64,000 nucleotides of DNA from Anisodus tanguticus (Eukaryota; Streptophyta; Magnoliopsida; Solanales; Solanaceae). Below the pieces are notes generated by a model that made no database searches, was not told the DNA's origin, and worked only from the letters and a program-made list of their open reading frames with translations. The stretch lies in contig CM067548.1 of the NCBI GenBank assembly GCA_034509755.1, forward strand, positions 10,995,188 through 11,059,187. The letters are read 5' to 3'. The first letter of the stretch is position 1. Each line of letters begins with the position of its first letter. This document shows, piece by piece, positions 24,325 through 35,096 of the stretch. The position numbers and the translations under genes were made by a program.

Positions 24325-25137
24325 CTAAAATTCCACAATGACCTTCAAATTTATTGGCGGGTTCCTCTCCTCTACATTGCCAAAAAAATGATACCTCGTC
24401 AATCTATTGCTCTTCTTGTTAGGCTTCCATCTAGAAATGTGACAATGCTTGCATGTTTCCTCTTCAGCATCATCTCCCCAATACAACATGCAATCATTAG
24501 GACAAGCATCAATCTTGATATAATCAAGAGGAAGATTTTTGATGGTTTTCATGGCCTCATAAAAAGAATTAGGGATCCTTGCAAATTCAAATGCATCCCT
24601 AAGTAGATCTAGCATCATAGTCATTCCCTTGCCACTTAGCCCAAACGAACACTTTATGTGATACAACTTTAACAAAAAACTCTAGCTTTGAGTACTTGGA
24701 CCCTTCATATAATTCTTCACTTCCATCTCTAAGCAACTCAAAACGTATCAGTTAACATTTCTTCTTCCCCAACTGCTTGTGACGGACCTACATCAATGTC
24801 GTTATGCCTTAGAGTCCTGAAATGCTTCTTTAATCAATAATTCTATAGGATTTTCAGGAGGCAATGTATCCGGAATAGCCTTTATGTTTCTGGAGTTTTG
24901 CAACACATTTGTTCCCCCTTGCATAACTCAAGTGACATAATTTTGAGGGAATGGCTTGTCGATCAAATGATTGTACACTGTCCTTCTAGCCTGCCACTTC
25001 TCATTCCCACATTTAGGACACAGACATTTTATTCTATCTCCTATAGCTCTGTTCATAAATGCAAAATCTAGAAATTGATTCAACCCAATCATATATTTTG
25101 TGGTGGTTCTAGGCATTCCAATCCAAGATTTACATTT
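24325..25137 (-). pseudogene. CACTA TNP2-like transposase, N-terminal remnant
   Basis: 24928-25116 carries the transposase-associated zinc-like domain: QFLDFAFMNRAIGDRIKCLC, then PKCGNEKWQ. 24325-24675 carries YHIKCSFGLSGKGMTMML, RIPNSFYEAMK, IDACPNDCMLYWGDD and CKHCHISRW, the N-terminal part of the TNP2 family (Transposase_21). TNP2 is the cut-and-paste transposase. The catalytic domain and C-terminus are missing. The region 24680-24925 between the blocks is broken by stops. Confidence 0.88.
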
Positions 25138-26488
25138 GGAAGTACTGATTTATAACCTACAAGATTAGTATCTGGAAACGTTACAAAGAAATCTAATTAG
25201 AACAAGTAAAATTAAATTCATCCCACACATGCAACAACGATAAAAATTTAAATAAGCACTGGAATAAACCTCACTGTTGTCCTTCTTAGCTTCAGATCTC
25301 ACACAGTTCTTGCTTCAGTTCTTCAACTCGTCGCTTTCTTAACTCTTCAAACCAAGCACTGGCCAAAAGAAGTTTAAAGAAGAACACTGGTTAGAGCAAT
25401 GATGATATGCTTACAGAATTTGCAGCATTGTGAACAATGTCTTCAATCTTTATCGACGAGGATGAAACAGGAACTTATGATACTTATCCAATAATAAGAA
25501 ATCCTAGAGATTAGCATCCAATTCGACACTGTTTTCTATCGAAACACCAGTTGGTTTTAACATTCTAAGCAATTGAATAGTAGCAAAGGTAACCATTCAT
25601 ATTTGCAAAACTAACTCTAACTCTCGAGTATAGTAGGACAGAACGACATAGACTAGTTGTAGGTTCTGCAAAGCTACCAATTATATAAAGCACCTGACTG
25701 AAAGTTAAAGTAGAAAGACATGATATGTTCGACACCTTAAGTATCCTTGAATTCATTATTCGGAGAAAATCTCAATTGTGTAATGAATATTGATTAACAC
25801 ATGAACTTCAAGTAAATGAATGTTATCCACTAAAAATCAAAGAAAGAGTTGGTCAGTGAATGTTGACAAAATCAATCAAGCAGTTTCATATGGCTTATCC
25901 AAAGAGATGGCAAGTGATGAAGTTTAAGTACATTTTTGCATGCATTATGTAAGGATAGCTATGCATATATCTATTAGTTTAACCAAGTGCAGCAATCATC
26001 AATCCAAAAAAAAAGTAATAAACTAAATTAACAAGTGTCATTTCAACTTCAGCATTTTGCAATCCCCTAGCAACTGGAATTGATCAACATATCACCCAGC
26101 AAAGAGTAATATATACAAGCTCAATATTGAGGTACTCAAGTATTAAGTGGGGACATACAATTTCTACCCACCCTGTCAGCCTAATGCTATATCTCAAGAC
26201 TTCCTAAAAGGAAAACCATACAAATCAGCCAAAATGCTAAAACAACTACTATTACTATAAGAAAATTGATACAAGACAATCCAAAAGATAATGCTAGATC
26301 AATCAACACAAAAGTTTATTAGTATATATATTCACCAAGATCTAATTATTTTCTTTCCACCATAAGCAACTAAAACTAGAGCACAAGAAACAAACTCGGA
26401 GCTGATGTTATCGAGATAAATAGAACTCACAGTCAAATCATCTTGCACCTTAAAAGGGTCAAAATTTTGGACAATAATATGATGAGAT
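25138..26488. other. CACTA internal DNA, 5' side of TNP2 remnant
   Basis: No coding sequence or repeat seen. It is AT-rich and could contain the promoter and leader of the transposase gene on the minus strand. The open stretch 25565-25756 has no recognisable domain. Confidence 0.45.
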
Positions 26489-26493
26489 GATAT
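26489..26493. other. Target site duplication GATAT (left)
   Basis: GATAT immediately precedes the copia-3 terminus. The identical pentamer follows the right terminus at 31441-31445. Confidence 0.9.
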
Positions 26494-26658
26494 TGTAAGA
26501 TTGGAATAATCTCTCTTAGGGATTCATTTCATTAATCACAATATATATAGTTGTACAGAGGTTGATTCCTAATACAATAAGAATCCTAGGTTACCTTAAA
26601 TATACACCTATCATAATTACAAAATATACTGTGAATATTCAGAGAATATTCGCTAATA
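26494..26658 (-). repeat. copia-3 3' LTR, 165 bp
   Basis: Close match to 31284-31440. It has about 8 extra bases near 26596. On the minus strand the LTR begins TATTAGCG rather than TG, and both copies share this. Confidence 0.9.
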
Positions 26659-27899
26659 CTCGCCCTCAGTCGGTGCGGGTCGGTGCGGGTCGGTGCGGGA
26701 GGAGGCCGGACGCTAAGGATGGATCTGAAGTCGGTGAATAGGTGTCGTGGTAGTCCCTTTGCGAAAATATCGGCATACTGATATGAGGAAGGCACATGCA
26801 ATATTTTGACCTGACCAAGAGCGACCTTCTCACGTACGAAGTGAATATCCATCTCGATATGTTTGGTCCGCTGATGTTGGACCGGATTGTGAGACAGATA
26901 TATGGCAGATATGTTGTCACAATAGACTATAGATGCCTTGCGCAATGGACACTGGAGCTCCAAAAGAAGATTTCGGAGCCAACAGATCTCAGCAACTACA
27001 TTAGCAACTCCTCGATACTCTGCTTCAACACTTGAACGGGAGAGTGTAGCTTGCCGCTTGGCGGACCATGAAATAAGATTATCCCCTAGAAATACACAGT
27101 AGCCCGAGGTGGAGCGACGTGTGCCCGGGCACCCTGGCCAATCTGCATCCATGTAGGAGAGCAATTTGGTTGGTGCAGAAGGGTAGAGATGCAGTCCAAA
27201 GTCAAGTGTGCCCTTAATGTATCGGATAATACGCTTGAGTGCAACAAAGTGGGATTCTTGCGGGGCGTGCATAAACAGACACATTTGTTGAACGACATAT
27301 GTAATATCAGGCCTAGTGAATGTGAGATACCGAAGGGCACCTGCAAGACTCCGATATAGGGTGGGATCAGAAACTGGCGCACCATCATTGGCACTTAGCT
27401 TGGATTTCGAGTCAACCGGAGTTGGCATAATTTTACAATTTTCCATCTTAGCCCTATACACTATCTCTTCCGCATATTTATGTTGACTCAAGAACATAGT
27501 AGCTGCAGATCTGGTCACGGATATACCTAAGAAATAACTCAGCTTGCCCAAATCAGTCATAGTAAATTCAGTTTTGAGTAGAGCAATGATTTCATTCTTC
27601 AAACCGTCAAAGGACGCATTAAGAACAATGTCATCCACATATAATAGAAAATAACCAGTGCTGCTACCTCGATGAAAAGTTAAGAGAGAGTTGTCACACC
27701 TGCTACATATAAACCCGAGCTGCATAATGTACCTAGCAAAGCGATCATACCAAGCGCAGGGTGCCTGTTTCAAGACATATAGGGACTTCATGAGATGACA
27801 TACATACCGAGGGACTACAGGATGAACAAAGCCAGGCAGCTGATGCATGTACACAGTTTCTTTCAAATCCCCATGAAGAAATGCATTCTTGACATCAAG
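26659..27899 (-). pseudogene. copia-3 RNase H and RT C-terminal part
   Basis: Open frame 26586-27866. RT blocks: YVLKQAPCAWYDRFARYI, YVDDIVL (YVDD codons 27630-27641), TDLGKLSYFLGISV and TRPDITYVVQQMCLFMH. RNase H blocks: YMDADWPGCPGTRRSTSGYC, KRQATLSRSSVEAEYR and TKHIEMDIHFVREKV. It is in frame with the upstream RT segment (27903-28343) across a single TAG at 27900-27902. The reading frame runs on past the polypurine tract into the LTR. Confidence 0.93.
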
Positions 27900-27902
27900 C
27901 TA

Positions 27903-28343
27903 ATGAATTGGCCAATGCTTGCCTATAGCAATACTGAGAACAATATGAATAGTAGCCGGTTTAACAACCGGACTGAATGTCTCACCACAATCAATTCCCT
28001 CCTGCTGATTAGTGCGATTAGCAACTAGTCTTGCCTTATACCGCTCCAAGTCACCACTGTCTCTGAACTTGTGACGAAATAGCCACATGCACCGGCTAAC
28101 ATTCACGCCGTCCGGTCTAGGTACCAAATCCCAAGTGTTTTGCTTTGTTAAAGCATTAAATTCCTCGCACATGGCCGCATTCCAATTAGGGTCCAGTTTG
28201 GCTAATTTTGGATTTTTGGGAATGGGTGATATGGTTTGTGTGGAGAGGTTAAAGTGGACCTTGGGTTTGAAAATCCCGTGTTGGGCATGATTTTCCATAC
28301 GATGGGTAGGCAGTGGTGTATGGTTTGTATTGGGTGTGGTCAA
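27903..28343 (-). pseudogene. copia-3 RT N-terminal part
   Basis: Blocks HFNLSTQTISPIPKNPKLAK, LDPNWNAAMCEEFNALTK, TWDLVPRPDGVNV, RYKARLVANRTNQQEGIDCG and ETFSPVVKPATIHIVLSIAI lead to the stop at 27900-27902. Apart from that stop this is a normal RT start. Confidence 0.92.
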
Positions 28344-28362
28344 TGGCTGCTGGGTTTCGGGG

Positions 28363-29199
28363 TCAGACTTCGATTTCAGACGGTGGGTGTCGCTGGTGAT
28401 GGGGGGGTTGAGGAGACTGGTTGGTTGTCGGTGTAGGTGGGTTATGTGGTGATGTGGTGTAGTTTGGCAGTTCAGGTGTTGTTAATGGTTGCAGGTTACC
28501 GATATGAGTGTGGATTGGCGATGTGTCGGCTAGAGGGTTTCGGTAGAACCTCTCGGTTATTTGGTGGTAGAGGTGGTTGTTCGACCGTGGGACTGGGTGA
28601 CGAGGACCTCTGTGGTGCAAGGATGTCGTCGGTGGAAATGAGACCACCAGAGCCGACGATGGTGATGCGGGAACAGGAGACTGGAGTTGGAACAGTGATT
28701 TGACTGGTGGGGACAGATCTGTCTCATCAAGAAATGTGTAGTCCGTGGTTTGAAATTTTCGAAGATTCGAAAATGGAAAACACGTCTCGTCAAATGTGTC
28801 ATGTCGGGAGATAATGATATTATGAGTGGACAGGTCATAGCACAGGTAACCCTTATGATTAGACGTGAGACCAACGAAGACACAGGGCGTAGTTCGTGGT
28901 GCTAATTTATGAGGGGCAATGGAGGCTAGATTGGGGTAGCATAGGCAACCGAAAATTCTGAGTTGGTCGTAGGACGGGATCCGACGATATAGAATTTTGG
29001 TGGGGGTCTTGTTTTGGAGAGTGTTAGTGGGTAAAATATTAAGAAAGGTTTCTACCATTTTAACATCATAGACCCAGAAAGGCGGTGGAAGGCAGGCATT
29101 AAACAAAAGGGTACGAACTATGTTATTGATGGTGCGTATAATTCGTTCAGTCTTTCCATTTTGGGAGGAAGTGTAGGGACAGGAAAAACAGAAAACCAT
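28363..29199 (-). pseudogene. copia-3 integrase C-terminal half and spacer
   Basis: Open frame of 278 codons. It begins with SCPYTSSQNGKTERIIRTIN (residues 6-25), which contains the catalytic Glu, then FWVYDVKMVETFLNILPTN and the integrase tail RIFGCLCYPNL, GYLCYDLSTHNIIISRH, followed by a Pro/His/Thr-rich linker toward RT. It is in a different frame from the N-terminal half (29271-30470). Confidence 0.92.
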
Positions 29200-29270
29200 G
29201 GCTTGTTTAGAGCAGAAATTGTGAAATGCCGAATTATTAAATTCACGTCCATTATCACATTGGGAAGATT

Positions 29271-30470
29271 TTATAGATTTTTCAAACTGTGTTTTAATGA
29301 ATTTTGAAATTCAAGGAACTTGGCAAAAACTTCAAATTTGAACTTCAGTGGGTAAATCCAGACAAAATGTGAAAAATCATCTAAGAATACTACATAAAAT
29401 TTGTGACCTAAAGAGCTAACAACCGGAGATGTCCACAAATCAGCATGAATAATATCAAATGGAGAAAACGTAAGACTGTTGGATGACATAAATGGAAGAC
29501 GAGTATGCTTGCCAAACGGGCAAGAAAAACAGTGTTGGGCAAGTTTTTCATTATTACATTGAATACGCTTAGTATTCCTAAGAAAATTAAAAACAGGGTC
29601 TCCGGGGTGTCCGAGTCTGTTATGCCAAGTTGTTGGAGAGATAGCGGCAAAGGAGATAGGTGACTGTGGTCTGACAGCAGAAGATTGAGTGAAGGGGTAG
29701 AAGTCTCCCACACTATTGCAGCGCGTAAGAATTTTCCCCGTATTGAGATACTTCACAGAAAAACGAAAAGGGTCAAATTCGACAGAAACAAAATTATTGC
29801 GAGTGAATTTTCTAACAAAGATTAAGTTTTTAATGATGTTAGGGGTGTAAAGGACATGATTTAGGGAGAAAGGCGGGTGGGGATGTTTGGTATGTGTGTT
29901 ACCATAGCCTTCAATTGGAACGCGGTGACCATTGCCAATAATAATAACTTGATGACACTTTAACCGAGGCATTTGAGATAAATTACCTGACGACCGTGTG
30001 AGATGAGATGTGGCTCCGGTGTACATGTACCAATTTTCATTGGGATGTTGAAGGTTCAAGGTATTGAAGGCCTGGCCCAAATCAGTGGGGGCCAGGCTGC
30101 TGACTTGCTGGTGTTGAGGGGCCGAAATTAGGTGGGCTGCTGTGTGGAGTGGTGGGCCTGCCTGTTGGCTGGGGCGAGCCCAAGAGACATGGTTGCCAAG
30201 CTTGTTGGAACTGGGTCCCTGATGTTGGGTAGGGGAAAGCAGGCGAGGCCTAGTTCCCAGTATTGGGCCAAGGTGGCTGTCCAGCCCACGGAAAATAGGG
30301 AGCAGGGGTTGGGCCTGCTTGCTAGTTCCTTTGGCCTTTGCTGCGACCCTTCCCTTTGTTGTTGCTACCACGGCCTCTGCCGCCACATCTACCATCGCGG
30401 GACTGCTGTTGGTGGTGGTCTGGCGGTGGGGGTTGGGTGGTGTTGGCCGCCGGTGGTGCCATGCTGTCAA
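29271..30470 (-). pseudogene. copia-3 protease and integrase N-terminal half
   Basis: Open frame of 399 codons. A Gln/Pro/Gly-rich start from the end of gag leads to the protease active-site block WYMYTGATSHLT. The catalytic Asp position reads Tyr (minus-strand TAC, plus 30021-30023). Gag-pre-integrase follows, then the zinc domain WHNRLGHPG...CFSC, HADLW with the first catalytic Asp and FLDDFSHF with the second. It ends by frameshift before the Glu motif. Confidence 0.92.
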
Positions 30471-30474
30471 CTGC

Positions 30475-31200
30475 TAATGCCTTTTGATTGTGATCCTCTT
30501 GTTTAGTACGTCGGGTCTCTTCCAACAAAAGTTGTGAACGCGCCTTGTTGAAACTTGGTAGAGGATCGGCTTATTGAATCATTGTCGCAAGTGTATCATA
30601 TTCACCTTTCGGTAAACCAACAACTAGTTGAAGTACCATCTTAGTTTCTGAAATGGATGCCCCTACGTTGGAGAGTTAGTCGGCTATGAGTTTCAGTTGT
30701 TTACAATATTCTGACATGTTGGTAAAATTCTCGAGACGCGTATTGTTGAATTGCTTTTCCAAATACACGACCCAAATATTTTTATTATCTTGAAAAATTT
30801 CTTCTAACCGTACCTAGAGTTCACGTGCCGTAGCACCTGTTTTCATGATAGTACACAACAAATCCTTTGAGATGGTGCCGTATATCCATTGTTTGACAAT
30901 GGTGTCAAGGCGACTCCATGTCGAGTCTGCAACATCGGTGGGACGAGTAACATAATCATCAATATGGTCTAGCACATTGTACGCACATGCATGAATATAG
31001 AACAGTTCTATCCACATGGAATATTGACAGTCTTCTTGGTCAAGAATTATAGGGGTAAAATTCTTGATGTTGGTAACGGCGAATGCCGGATGAAAAGAAG
31101 ACGATGAACATTGAGGGGGGTTGTCAAAGTACCAGTGAAAGACCCGAAATTAGTAGGGGAAGTGGGGCGAGACATAGTGGCAATGGTGTTGCTGTCGACC
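30475..31200 (-). pseudogene. copia-3 gag (UBN2-type)
   Basis: 30814-31017 reads MWIELFYIHACAYNVLDHID followed by DYVTRPTD and KQWIYGTISKDLL, a typical copia Gag core. Minus-strand residues from 30813 down to about 30590 continue with the rest of the domain after a stop at 30811-30813. The Gag start lies around 31170-31200. The C-terminal basic Gly/Arg stretch is at 30322-30420 in another frame. No CCHC knuckle was clear. Confidence 0.8.
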
Positions 31201-31268
31201 GAGAAGAAGGGAGATTTTTTTTTGGGTGGTGGTCGGCGGCTTGTAGGAGAAGAGTAGGGATTAGGGTT

Positions 31269-31283
31269 TGGCTCTTGATACCA
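31269..31283 (-). other. copia-3 primer binding site
   Basis: On the minus strand TGGTATCAAGAGCC directly follows the LTR. This is an initiator-Met-tRNA type site with one extra A. Confidence 0.88.
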
Positions 31284-31440
31284 TATAAGATTGGAATAAT
31301 ATCCCTTAGGGATTCATTTCATTAATCACTATATGTATAGTTGTACAGAGGTTGATTCTTATACAATAAGAATCCTAGGTTACCTACACCTATCACAATT
31401 ACAAAATATACTGTGAATATTCGGAGAATATTCGCTAATA
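31284..31440 (-). repeat. copia-3 5' LTR, 157 bp
   Basis: Partner of 26494-26658. It begins TATAAGATTGG on the plus strand, where the other copy has TGTAAGATTGG. It is followed by GATAT. Confidence 0.9.
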
Positions 31441-31445
31441 GATAT
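31441..31445. other. Target site duplication GATAT (right)
   Basis: Perfect match to 26489-26493. Confidence 0.9.
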
Positions 31446-32779
31446 GACTTGAAATTTATTCAGGACGTGAGTTTTATGAAATGTATTTCGGCACCTTTTC
31501 TTTAATTTAAGCACAATCAACTCCCTATGTTTGCTTTAGACTATCCAGTTTGTTAGAGTTGGGGAGTTAGTTAGTCAGTTGATGCAAAATTCTAAAAATA
31601 AAACTACATCTGAGCATTATTTAAGCTGGAAAAGTAAAACCTTTATCTTAAAAAAATATGGTACAAAGAATCTTATCAATCAATCAGCACTTACCACAAT
31701 TAAACTCTCCATAAAAGCACTACCACAGATTTTAAGCTCAGATGTCATACCAACAAACCCATTACGCAATAGAAATCTAGCTAAAAACATAAATCAATCA
31801 CCAAAAACACAAATTATGAATTAAAGTATAAAAACCCCAGCTAAAGTATTTATGTAGAGTTTCAAAATTCACAGGAAAGACAATAAACTTCCGAAAAGGG
31901 GTATTTTTACACAGAAAATAGGAATCAATTACCGAAACACACAAATAATGAAGAAATCCAATAAATTCAGTTGAAATATGTATGATGAAGTTGCAAAATT
32001 CACAGTAAATGAGATGTTACCACTTTCGCTGAACATTAATGTACTTGATACTGTGCGGGATCGGTTCTGGATGAAGGGCTTTAGTAGACGAAACCCTAGA
32101 TAGCTTCTTGTTCCACAACTTACCAATATTCTACACATGCTCCCTTAAAAAAGAAGAGTAACCAAAGCAAATGTGAATTAGATCTGATCATCAGACACTG
32201 TGTGAGGCAAACCATAAATCTAACAAAAAATCATAAATGCTAAACTACCAAAAATGCATACCTAAAAACCAGTACGATGATACCGATTACCGACCTACAA
32301 AACGCAAAGAGACAGAGAAAACACAGGTGCATCATTAGACAGAGGTTAATTTCAGTAGAGAAAACTTGCTCTAAATTACACAAATAAGTAGAGAAAACAC
32401 AAATAAGCAGAAAATTACTTACTACTATGTTCAAAATTACAGAAATCCTCTAAAGTTAATATATATGCTCAGAAGTAACTATTCAACTGGTAAAGTTACA
32501 GCAATCCAACAAATAGTAACAACCGCAACTCAAAGGCACCAAAAAATCTTCTTCAAAATACACAAATAAGCATGAAAACAAATTTAAAACTCACATGCAA
32601 TATGAAATAATAAGCATTTTCCCGGTTAGATCTGAAGAAATAGATATGGAAAAGGAAAAAGAAATGAGAAATTTACCTTGTGGATTGAGAGAAGAGTGAG
32701 AGTCTAGAGAGTTCTCAGTTTAGAAATAGAATGAGGGAAATGGAAAAAAATGAGGGAAAAGGGTATATCTTGCGCTAAT
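31446..32779. other. CACTA internal DNA, right part, no gene seen
   Basis: AT-rich with short open frames only. It would be the 5' end of the transposon relative to its genes, so transcription of the minus-strand genes may start here. I cannot place a promoter with confidence. Confidence 0.45.
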
Positions 32780-32940
32780 TTTTTTCATGTATAGCGGGGG
32801 TTACAATCCCCGGAATTTAACCCCCACAATTTAATGTAAAATTAGTAGCGTCTACGCTAACCCCCACATTTATTATAATTTTGCGGAGGTTATAGTAATC
32901 CCGCAATTAAACCTCCACAAATCTAGGCTATTTTTTAATG
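32780..32940. repeat. CACTA right terminus and subterminal repeats
   Basis: Motifs AGCGGGGGTTACAATCCCCG, AACCCCCACA and GCGGAGGTTATAG mirror those at 7940-8270 in inverted arrangement. The terminus CTAGGCTATTTTTTAATG is the diverged inverse of the left end. Confidence 0.78.
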
Positions 32941-32943
32941 TGA
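32941..32943. other. Candidate 3-bp target duplication (TGA), right of CACTA element
   Basis: Matches TGA at 7921-7923. The exact end is uncertain by two bases because the reading could also end at ...AATGTG. Confidence 0.55.
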
Positions 32944-33693
32944 GCGGGTACTAGTGTTGAATTATGATGATAGGTAATTTGTGAATCAGCCTTGTGCTAG
33001 TTTCGACTATTGATTGATTGGACTTGTCGAAATTAAGTGGGCTCTTCGCCATAATTGTTATCATTGTGCTTATTCATCACACATGCTTGATATTATATTT
33101 TGATTGTACTTGGATTATATGTTGATGTGTTCTAAAAAGCATGTGATATTCATCTCTATACTTGGTTCTGATGATATTGATATTTGAGTGATAGATATAG
33201 GTAAGAACACTATGAGATTATTGGCAACATTGAGATGAGGATGATTCATGGTGTACGGGGTACACGCCTGCAACAATTATTATTCAGCCAAGAGCTAGGC
33301 TCCAATGAGAAATTTTGGAGGAGTATATGGATTTCGCTGGTCCCCCATGGGTGTGCTAATCATAATAAAAACTTGTCAGCCTGTATACTAGAGGACAAAG
33401 GTAATTAGCATATGCATTGCATTCATTATCATACATATATCATTTTATTGATTATCTGTGGATGGACTTGGTTCCTAATTGATTGTTGATGACTTGGCTA
33501 GATTTCTGAATATGAAAAGATGGTACTTGTTTTTTTATACTTGGATTACTGCAATTGAACTCTTATAAAACTGGATGACCTAAGTGATTATGAAATCTTA
33601 CTTGAATAAGGTGAAATATGAACTTTGTGAACCATTATGTGGACAATGTGACATTACTTGGATTATCGAACTATTTAGTATATGACTATTTGG
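32944..33693 (+). repeat. Chromovirus 5' LTR, middle part
   Basis: Continuation of the LTR begun at 6385. It is AT-rich with no coding sequence. Its last 53 bases or so (about 33641-33693) recur at 35117-35169, where they run on directly into the LTR sequence that here lies beyond a filler. Confidence 0.65.
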
Positions 33694-34524
33694 TAGGCAT
33701 TAAGAGGAAATAGAAAGATTCATTTGAAGAGGTCCTCAACCCTATGATCCGATCCAACGATTTGGAAGAGGCCACAAAAAGGCCTTTTATGGCACATTTA
33801 CCCCCTTGAAGGGAAATCTACGAGGGGTTTGAAACGTCGCATTTCTGCTTCCAGAGACCGCTCTCTCATTGGCATTGGGAAGGTTCGAGTCCTTTTCTGA
33901 GTCGTGAATCTCCTCGCTTTCCACTGCTACCAGCATTTGTCTTATAGAATACTTCAATTTGGAACCCTATCCCCAAAATATTTTTGTGAATCTTAAGCTC
34001 AAAATAGCTATTTTCATCTAAAAAGATGATAGTAAGGCTGCTCGCTTCACGCCTTTCTTTTTCTCTTCCCACATAGTAAGTCTGTCTCCATAATACATCA
34101 ATATGATAGATAGATCGGGTAGAAAATCAACCGCTAATCCGCTACTCTCGCTGTGTTTGATTAGCTTCAAAGCTTCTTCACTTTTAGTGCTTAGCGCCAC
34201 CTTCCGAGTGTAGCAGGAAAAGAGGTTGTACATGAAAGAGTACTCAGATGGACATCATCACACCGGCGCTTTCAAAAACAAAAAAGAAAAGCGCAAAACG
34301 AGCAGCCTTACTCTCATTTTTTTGTCAAAATCTCTATGAGCTGAATGATGTCACTCGAGTGTTGAGCTTGGAAAGGCTTTTTCAAGACCATCCAAGGTTT
34401 TCCATTCTGCAAGGCGTATAGGTTCCGCTTTTCTTCTTCGATGAGCAAGCTCTATGGATTTCCACGCCTTTCAAAGGAAGAATTCCCACTTCAAAGAGGC
34501 TCTTCAAGACCTTCCTCACCCGGT
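33694..34524. other. 830-bp foreign filler in the chromovirus LTR, possibly organelle-derived
   Basis: This block is absent at the second copy of the same LTR junction (35169/35170). Its composition is unlike the surrounding LTR, with more balanced GC and frequent CpG. It contains minus-strand open frames 33866-34072 (68 codons) and 34018-34233 (71 codons, MYNLFSCYTRKVALSTKSEE) without a recognised domain. The texture resembles plant mitochondrial intergenic DNA. That is an impression only. Confidence 0.45.
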
Positions 34525-34926
34525 CAACTTGGTATTTAACTCTTTTTGTGTATCTTTCATTGTTGTTGGCCTATGATGTATACAAGGGTACATTGTGTAC
34601 TCATGCTACACTTGCTTCATCTTCTCTTAATGCAGTTACAGATCACACTACCAGTTTACGAGCTCGAGTGTGAGTCCAAGTGGGTAGATTTCAGCGTTTC
34701 AGGGTGAGAATGCTTCTTCCGACATGCCTCAAGATGCTTATATCTTATTCTGTCTTTACTTGATTCCAGAGACACATTCATACACTTCGCATTATGGTTA
34801 TTCAGTTTTGGTACTATGTTGCCCTTGGCGTTCAAACTTGTATCGGATTATTAGTGCTCTTGTATTCATAGACAAATTTTGGGGGATATGTTTGTTTCTT
34901 AGACTTTTATTCCACATTTTGTCATG
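34525..34926 (+). repeat. Duplicated chromovirus LTR segment, copy 1
   Basis: Starts GTCAACTTGGTATT and is a direct, diverged copy of 35170-35570. It shares TTGTTGGCCTATGATGT, ACACATTCATACACTT and TTAGACTTTTATTCCACA blocks. It ends at the centre of a palindrome. Confidence 0.85.
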
Positions 34927-35096
34927 ATATAAATGCGGAATAAAAGTCTAAGAAACAAACATATTTCCCAAAATTTGGTCTGTGAATACAAGACCACTAA
35001 TACTCCGATACAACTTTGAAAGCCAAGGGCAACATAGTGCCAAAACTGAATAACCATAATGACAAGTGTATGAATGTGTCTCCAAAATCAAGTAAA
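34755..35096. repeat. Large palindrome: LTR segment and its inverted copy
   Basis: 34755-34926 is followed almost without spacer by its reverse complement at 34927-35096. The centre is around TCATGATATAAATGCGG. The arms are about 170 bp and nearly identical apart from scattered changes. Such structures arise from template switching at a break or a foldback event. Confidence 0.85.

Larger units (their letters stand above)
26494..31440 (-). mobile_element. Ty1/copia element with very short LTRs (copia-3), perfect TSD
   Basis: 4947 bp, flanked by GATAT on both sides. LTRs are 26494-26658 and 31284-31440. The primer site is at about 31269-31283 and the polypurine tract at 26659-26669. On the minus strand gag, PR, IN, RT and RNase H follow in copia order. 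It is the least decayed element in the window, but it has at least two frameshifts, a stop in RT and a substituted protease catalytic residue. Style is Ale/Retrofit-like. Confidence 0.95.
7924..32940 (-). mobile_element. CACTA (En/Spm) DNA transposon, 25 kb with three nested copia elements
   Basis: The left end TGCTACAAAAAGGCTCTATT and the reverse complement of the right end (CATTAAAAAATAGCCTAG) are diverged inverted copies of CACTA-type termini. Both ends carry subterminal clusters of a CGCAATT / GCGGGGGTT motif (7940-8270 and 32790-32930). Minus-strand TNP2-like (24325-25137) and TNPA-like (18210-18605, 23395-24027) fragments confirm the class. Subtracting nested copia elements (8741-17616, 20139-23094, 26494-31445) leaves about 8.2 kb, a normal size. 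The transposase catalytic core is not found, so this copy cannot move on its own. Confidence 0.85.

Noticed and set aside
30132..30506. 124-codon plus-strand open frame, Gly/Cys/Trp-rich
   Set aside because: It is the antisense of the copia-3 gag end and protease region, a shadow of the real minus-strand frame.
33879..33895. tRNA T-arm-like hairpin (GAAGG TTCGAGT CCTTT) in the filler
   Set aside because: No acceptor, D or anticodon arm fits around it, so it is not called as a tRNA.
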